Shown: positions 42,794-64,000 of the stretch, piece after piece
Numbering within the stretch: position 1 is the first letter of the stretch
Layout: the number at the start of each line of letters is the position of its first letter
From: Mesostigma viride
Lineage: Eukaryota; Streptophyta; Mesostigmatophyceae; Mesostigmatales; Mesostigmataceae
DNA length: 64,000 nt
Reading direction: 5' to 3'
Assembly: GCA_009746045.1 (NCBI GenBank)
Contig: RPFO01000213.1
Coordinates: forward strand, 350,564 to 414,563
The notes under the pieces: generated by a model
Told to the model about the DNA's origin: nothing
Databases searched by the model: none
The model's input: only the letters and a program-made list of their open reading frames with translations
Made by a program: the position numbers and the translations under genes

Positions 42794-43176
42794 GCGACCA
42801 TGCCGATGGAATGGATGGTGAAAGCTATCTAGGTCCTAGTTACAGGGGTGTGGGCACCGCGGCCCGAATCGTTATGAATGCCATACTTGGTCACACGCGG
42901 AGCCCCCACAGGCTTGGGGGTGGTCTCCTTCATCACTACTTGCCATCTATCCTTGCGCACCATCTGCCTCCATATTACAGACAAACCAGGAGGCTGCCCG
43001 GGTGTGAGCCCGTCACGTCTAGTGTAGCACATGTCCATGCCGAGTCTATCACGAAAAGTCCACGGGTGGCGGCCCTACCGCGCGCGGCCGGGGGCACGCC
43101 AGGTGAGGACATATCGCCCAGGCTGGGCGGCCTTGGTGCCAGCTAGTCTATCTGAGGTATCTACTTTTGCTTGTTA

Positions 43177-43609
43177 CACAGAATAATTCCACGCAGATGC
43201 GCATCTCACAAGTCATGGTCAGATGGGGGGTACTGGCGATTGCCGCCTACGCTTCCCGCGCCCCAACATTGACAGGGAACACAAGGTTCGAAACCTGTCT
43301 GACAAATGGCACACTATGTTGTCACCCTACGACAATGATTGACTATTCAATCATAAGTTAATGTGATATCCATTTCTGGCCTTGCTTTGCTTTGCATGCA
43401 TCACCACAAAACATCAAATTTATTACAATATGTGTGCTAGCTTATACGGTGGAATAACACAGACATGTCTACCAGATGGCAACACGGCCATCTGTATGCT
43501 AGGGTGAGCACACTATGTGAATTTGCAGGGCCAGCCCACAGCAGCTGTGCCCCTGCTCTACCCACATCTCCTTACATGGCTAACAGCCGAAAAAAAAAAT
43601 TATGTAGGA
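43177..43609. other. No gene recognised
   Basis: Between LINE F and the tandem array. A poly-A run at 43590-43599. Confidence 0.35.
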
Positions 43610-44930
43610 CAGGCAAAAAAGAAAACTCAAACTACCTAGCTATGGGGGTACTTTGTCCCAACCCAGGTTCACCCTCGGGTTAGTTAAACCATTTCCCCCC
43701 TGACCTCCCACACAAGGGTGAGGTCAGTTGATAGCTAAAAGACGAGAGATGAAAACGGGAAGACGTCAAAACTCGACGCCACCGAAGTGGTGGAGATGAA
43801 ACAGCAAAGACTTCCGTCAATGATCGTCACAGAAAACAAGTATCAAACTACCGCCGAAGCAAGAACAGCAGGTTCGGCGGCAATTATTTTCTTAGTCAAG
43901 CAACGCAACAGGTCGACAAATATTTCATCTCGAACCAGAAAATCCCAAAGTCGGCGCAATGATAGACTTTGCCATCAAACCACCGTCGTATGAAATATTC
44001 TGGAACTGCCGACACTGGGTCTGAGGATGGAGATTCTTGACTGTTTTAGGGTTTCAGGCAAAAAAGAAAACTCAAACTACCTAGCTATGGGGGTACTTTG
44101 TCCCAACCCAGGTTCACCCTCGGGTTAGTTAAACCATTTCCCCCTGACCTCCCACACAAGGGCGAGGTCAGTTGATAGCTAAAAGACGAGAGATGAAAAC
44201 GGGAAGACGTCAAAACTCGACGCCACCGAAGTGGTGGAGATGAAACAGCAAAGACTTCCGTCAATGATCGTCACAGAAAACAAGTATCAAACTACCGCCG
44301 AAGCAAGAACAGCAGGTTCGGCGGCAATTATTTTCTTAGTCAAGCAACGCAACAGGTCGACAAATATTTCATCTCGAACCAGAAAATCCCAAAGTCGGCG
44401 CAATGATAGACTTTGCCATCAAACCACCGTCGTATGAAATATTCTGGAACTGCCGACACTGGGTCTGAGGATGGAGATTCTTGACTGTTTTAGGGTTTCA
44501 GGCAAAAAAGAAAACTCAAACTACCTAGCTATGGGGGTACTTTGTCCCAACCCAGGTTCACCCTCGGGTTAGTTAAACCATTTCCCCCCTGACCTCCCAC
44601 ACAAGGGTGAGGTCAGTTGATAGCTAAAAGACGAGGGATGAAAACGGGAAGACGTCAAAACTCGACGCCACCGAAGTGGTGGAGATGAAACAGCAAAGAC
44701 TTCCGTCAATGATCGTCACAGAAAACAAGTATCAAACTACCGCCGAAGCAAGAACAGCAGGTTCGGCGGCAATTATTTTCTTAGTCAAGCAACGCAACAG
44801 GTCGACAAATATTTCATCTCGAACCAGAAAATCCCAAAGTCGGCGCAATGATAGACTTTGCCATCAAACCACCGTCGTATGAAATATTCTGGAACTGCCG
44901 ACACTGGGTCTGAGGATGTAGATTCTTGAC
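43610..44930. repeat. Tandem array, three units of about 444 bp
   Basis: Units start at 43610, 44055 and 44499 and are more than 99% identical by eye (length of a C run, a few substitutions). Each has an 8-bp stem CTGACCTC...GAGGTCAG and another CCGCCGAA...TTCGGCGG, and an open 68-codon frame on the plus strand. The last unit stops 2 bp before the stop codon of the minus-strand modular gene, so it would form its 3' UTR. Confidence 0.95.
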
Positions 44931-44932
44931 AC

Positions 44933-61203
<16,271 letters not shown>

Positions 61204-61719
61204 CTGCAACCATGGCTCGGCAATCATCCAGCCATATGGACAGGGCAATACACAGCCCTCCAATGCCCAACAATACCCATGCGCTGGCCATAATCCACAC
61301 TCCGACACAGTTGCAAGGCATAACCACAGATTGGCCATGGCCCTATATTGTAGTCCAGGCTGGCCAGGGTCCTGTGTGTGCATCAGGCGGAGGCTTTCGG
61401 GGTTCTCTAAGCGGGTTTCTTTTCAAGAAGGAACAAAAGGAAGATATAGAGAGCGTTGCAGAGTCAGCAAACGCTACCGTAGCGTTTGACTAGAAACTTA
61501 TCTATGCATATGAGGCATTTGTTACGGTTTAAATGAGATGTGCTTAGTTCCACGGTATACCCTCTTTAAAAGTCCGCGGATTCGTACTTGGTGTGCTAGG
61601 CCAACTAGGAACTGCAGGGGCTTGTTGAGGCCATATCAGTACGTGTACGTAGGCAGATTTGGTGACATCGATAGGTAATGGGAGGCCTGCCATCTTAAGG
61701 ACACTTGGGTATTTTCGAA
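61204..61719. other. No further exon recognised
   Basis: Region 5' (minus sense) of the tentative first exon. Short frames, no splice pattern I trust. Confidence 0.35.
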
Positions 61720-64000
61720 TCGGTTTTCTCTGAATATAGTTTAATTAACGCATGCGGGAAAGATAGGGCCGCTATGCCTTGGCCTGGATGTGGAAGGCTG
61801 TCTGCGACATGGGCTGACTAATTCGATCTGTACAAAGGGTTTCCTGTTCGCCCGAATTTTCCATGGATGACCCGGTTGTTTATAAGGGTCAGTGGCTATT
61901 AATTAGTGGTCCGAGAAAATTAATGGTAGGTTTTATACGACTTCCTTGCAAAGATCCGTGTTTGGTTGCACCAGCTGAGCTTAGGTGGGGACCTGTAGGG
62001 TCGGCTGGTTGCTTAACGAATCTTTGGCTGATTTGGGTTCTTTAGTGAGTCGTGATGAATTATTGTATAGTGGATTCGGACCGGCCCAAGGGGTCGATGG
62101 GCGAGTTTTATGTTTGTCAGTCTTGGGAACCTTGTACAATACCTGTACGGTTAACACACTAGCCTGGGGGTGCGTGGCCACGTTGTTTGTAGTGGCGTTT
62201 TCAGCACTGTTCAGGCCGGCGTGTGACGCATGCCGGTGTTGGAGGATGATGTCAGCTTGTGTGTCGGCGGGCCATGCAAGCTAGGCAGGCAATGATCCGC
62301 AATTATTTCTTTCCCAATGGCGGCAATGGCCGCCTGCGCAAAATTGCACATTCTAGCGCAGGTTGCATCTGTCTTGTAGCCGAGGCAGATGGTGGCACAA
62401 TCGCTAAGTTGTCCGACCAAGCATAGTATAGTTGGTCGTGCAACGGAAAGAAAAATTTAAATTTACCCCCATGTCGTTTTTCCCCGGCTGCGTGTCTTAT
62501 TGACGTGGGCGAAGGATGGGGCGCTACTTCGGCGGTTTGACCAGCTTCGGCGGAGCTGTTCATAAGTTACTAAAACAGCTCTAGTGTCACATCGCAGGCT
62601 TGCCACCTTGCGATGGTGCGTGGGAAGTGATTTGGACTCAAAAGGTCCTGAGCCAGGTTCCGGTCAGCAACGGCCTGTTTTTTTCATAAATTATTTTTTG
62701 TGGCGGCAGGTCAGTTGTCCAGTTGCCCCTGCCGAGGAGGGGTAGTTGGGGACAATAGGAGCCGCGCGAGAGTTGCGCTCCGAAGCTAGAAATTTCCCTA
62801 TTGCGAGACTCGAGTTCCAGGGAGGGCGTCCTAGGGAGGCGAGGCTACGCCAGACCTTTGTCGTTCCTTTTCGTCTCAGCACCTGCTGCGCGGCTCAGTC
62901 TATTATGGTGCGGTAAGACCTCTTTCCTTTTTGGACGGTTCCGGAATTGCGAAATGCTGGCTCTTTTGGGGGGCTTGCTTTTGGGGTGGTCACCGGCTTG
63001 TGTCGCATTGAACCAGCGGGCCCCTGCGAGGGTTAATATAGCCTAGCGCGGGCTGAGTCGCCATTTAAGATGTTGCGACACGCTCTTTCGCGCACGGTGG
63101 TCATGAGTTTAATCGGCGCAATGGGGTTGGCGCCAGGGGGGGGTAATTGGGTGGAGGCTTCTTGCTTCCGCGTGCGGATTGAGAAGCCTTAAGGCCACTG
63201 TTAACTGCTGCATTTGTGGCAGGGCTCCACTTATTGTATTCAATCAAATGCTGGTCTTCTTGGGAGCTCAGTGATCTTAATCGGTTTTCTCTGAATATAG
63301 TTTAATTAACGCATGCGGGAAAGATAGGGCCGCTATGCCTTGGCCTGGATGTGGAAGGCTGTCTGCAACATGGGCTGACTAATTCGATCTGTACAAAGGG
63401 TTTCCTGTTCGCCCGAATTTTTCTTGGATGACCCGGTTGTTTATAAGGGTCGGTGGCTATTAATTAGTGGTCCGAGAAAATTAATGGTAGGTTTTATACG
63501 ACTTGCTTGCAAAGATTCGTGTTTGGTTGCACCAGCTGAGCTTAGGTGGGGACCTGTAGGGTCGGCTGGTTGCTTCACGAATCTTTGGCTGATTTGGGTT
63601 CTTTAGTGAGTCGTGATGAATTATTGTATAGTGGATTCGGACCGGCCCAAGGGGTCGATGGGCGAGTTTTATGTTTGTCAGTCTTGGGAACCTTGTACAA
63701 CTACCTGTACGGTTAACGCACTAGCCTGGGGGTGCGTGGCCACGTTGTTTGTAGTGGCGTTTTCAGCACTGTTCAGGCCGGCGTGTGACGCATGCCGGTG
63801 TTACTTAATTTAGGATGATGTCAGCTTGTGTGTGGGCGGGCCATGCCTTAAGCAAGCTAGGCAGGCAATGATCCGCAATTGTTTCTTTCCCCTCCCTCCC
63901 ACCCTGGAGGCTTCTTGCTTCCGCGTGCGGATTTAGAAACCTTAAGGCCACTGTTAACTGCTGCATTTGTGGCAGGGCTCCACTTATTGTATTCAATCAA
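61720..64000 (+). mobile_element. K2: split-direct-repeat (TOC1/PAT-like) element, cut by window end
   Basis: Order: A1 (61720-62315), interior (62316-63151), B1 (63152-63280), A2 (63281-63891), 13-bp C-rich spacer (63892-63904), B2 (63905 to past 64000; about 30 bp missing). A copies are homologous throughout with small indels, so older than K0 and K1. Starts TCGGTTTTCTCTGAA like its relatives. The interior has no convincing enzyme frame. It may have interrupted the 5' part of the modular gene. Confidence 0.8.

Larger units (their letters stand above)
41998..42804 (-). mobile_element. LINE E: ORF1-only LINE, 5'-truncated
   Basis: Flanked by GATGGAATGG (41988-41997; 42805-42814). Contains the end of ORF1, 430 bp of 3' UTR matching that of LINE C/G (17124-17500), the stem-loop 42027-42038 and a (TTAA)n tail. 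No ORF2. Confidence 0.8.
39899..43164 (-). mobile_element. LINE F, 5'-truncated, split by LINEs D and E
   Basis: Own sequence is 43164-42815 and 39983-39899 (about 435 bp): the end of an RT frame, 3' UTR, palindrome (39924-39942) and (TTAA)n tail. Exact 12-bp target duplication TTTTGCTTGTTA (39887-39898; 43165-43176). Near-identical in sequence to the 3' end of LINE A. Confidence 0.82.

Noticed and set aside
44041..44056. TTTTAGGG, the Chlamydomonas-type telomere unit, at each junction of the 444-bp array
   Set aside because: Only a single unit per junction with no tandem run, so it is most likely chance.

Overview
The window is eukaryotic nuclear DNA. It has spliced genes with GT-AG introns, almost no long host reading frame, and dense layers of transposable elements. 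The element types suggest a chlorophyte green alga: gypsy-type LTR elements with an initiator-Met-like primer site, a copia-type element, LINEs, and small elements with split direct repeats like those of TOC1/PAT/Kangaroo. That lineage is an inference from element types, not from a marker gene. I saw no rRNA, tRNA or CRISPR array.

Layout. 1-4139: diverged repeats and simple sequence with at most one doubtful gene fragment. 4140-14830: a LINE ORF1 on the + strand, split by a gypsy-type element (TE-A, 4360-14400). TE-A itself carries two split-direct-repeat elements (K0, K1) and a Harbinger-like MITE. 14871-17022: LINE 3' ends. 17023-39180: a deep nest. LINE H is split by an ORF1-only LINE (C/G). 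C/G is split by a TTAA-flanked piggyBac-like element (17736-37670). That element holds a gypsy-type element TE-B (18768-28863) and a copia-type element (28993-37082). TE-B in turn holds a TA-flanked MITE and a fragment of an R2-like LINE. 39899-43164: LINE F, into which LINEs D and E went one after the other at the same site.

43610-61203: the only convincing host gene, on the minus strand. It is multi-exon and encodes a run of small cysteine-rich modules, each on its own phase 1-1 exon, followed by a VWD/root-cap-like C-terminal domain. Its introns hold decayed copies of the same exons, a fold-back MITE, a broken piggyBac transposase gene and several microsatellites. A 444-bp tandem array abuts its stop codon. 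61720-64000: a third split-direct-repeat element (K2), cut by the window end.

The nesting can be ordered because most insertions have exact target-site duplications and several interrupt coding frames that read through once the insert is ignored. The most unusual items are the family of three split-direct-repeat elements, the copia-type element with protease between integrase and reverse transcriptase and a single in-frame UGA between gag and pol, the ORF1-only LINE family, and the modular secreted-type gene with its decayed exons.
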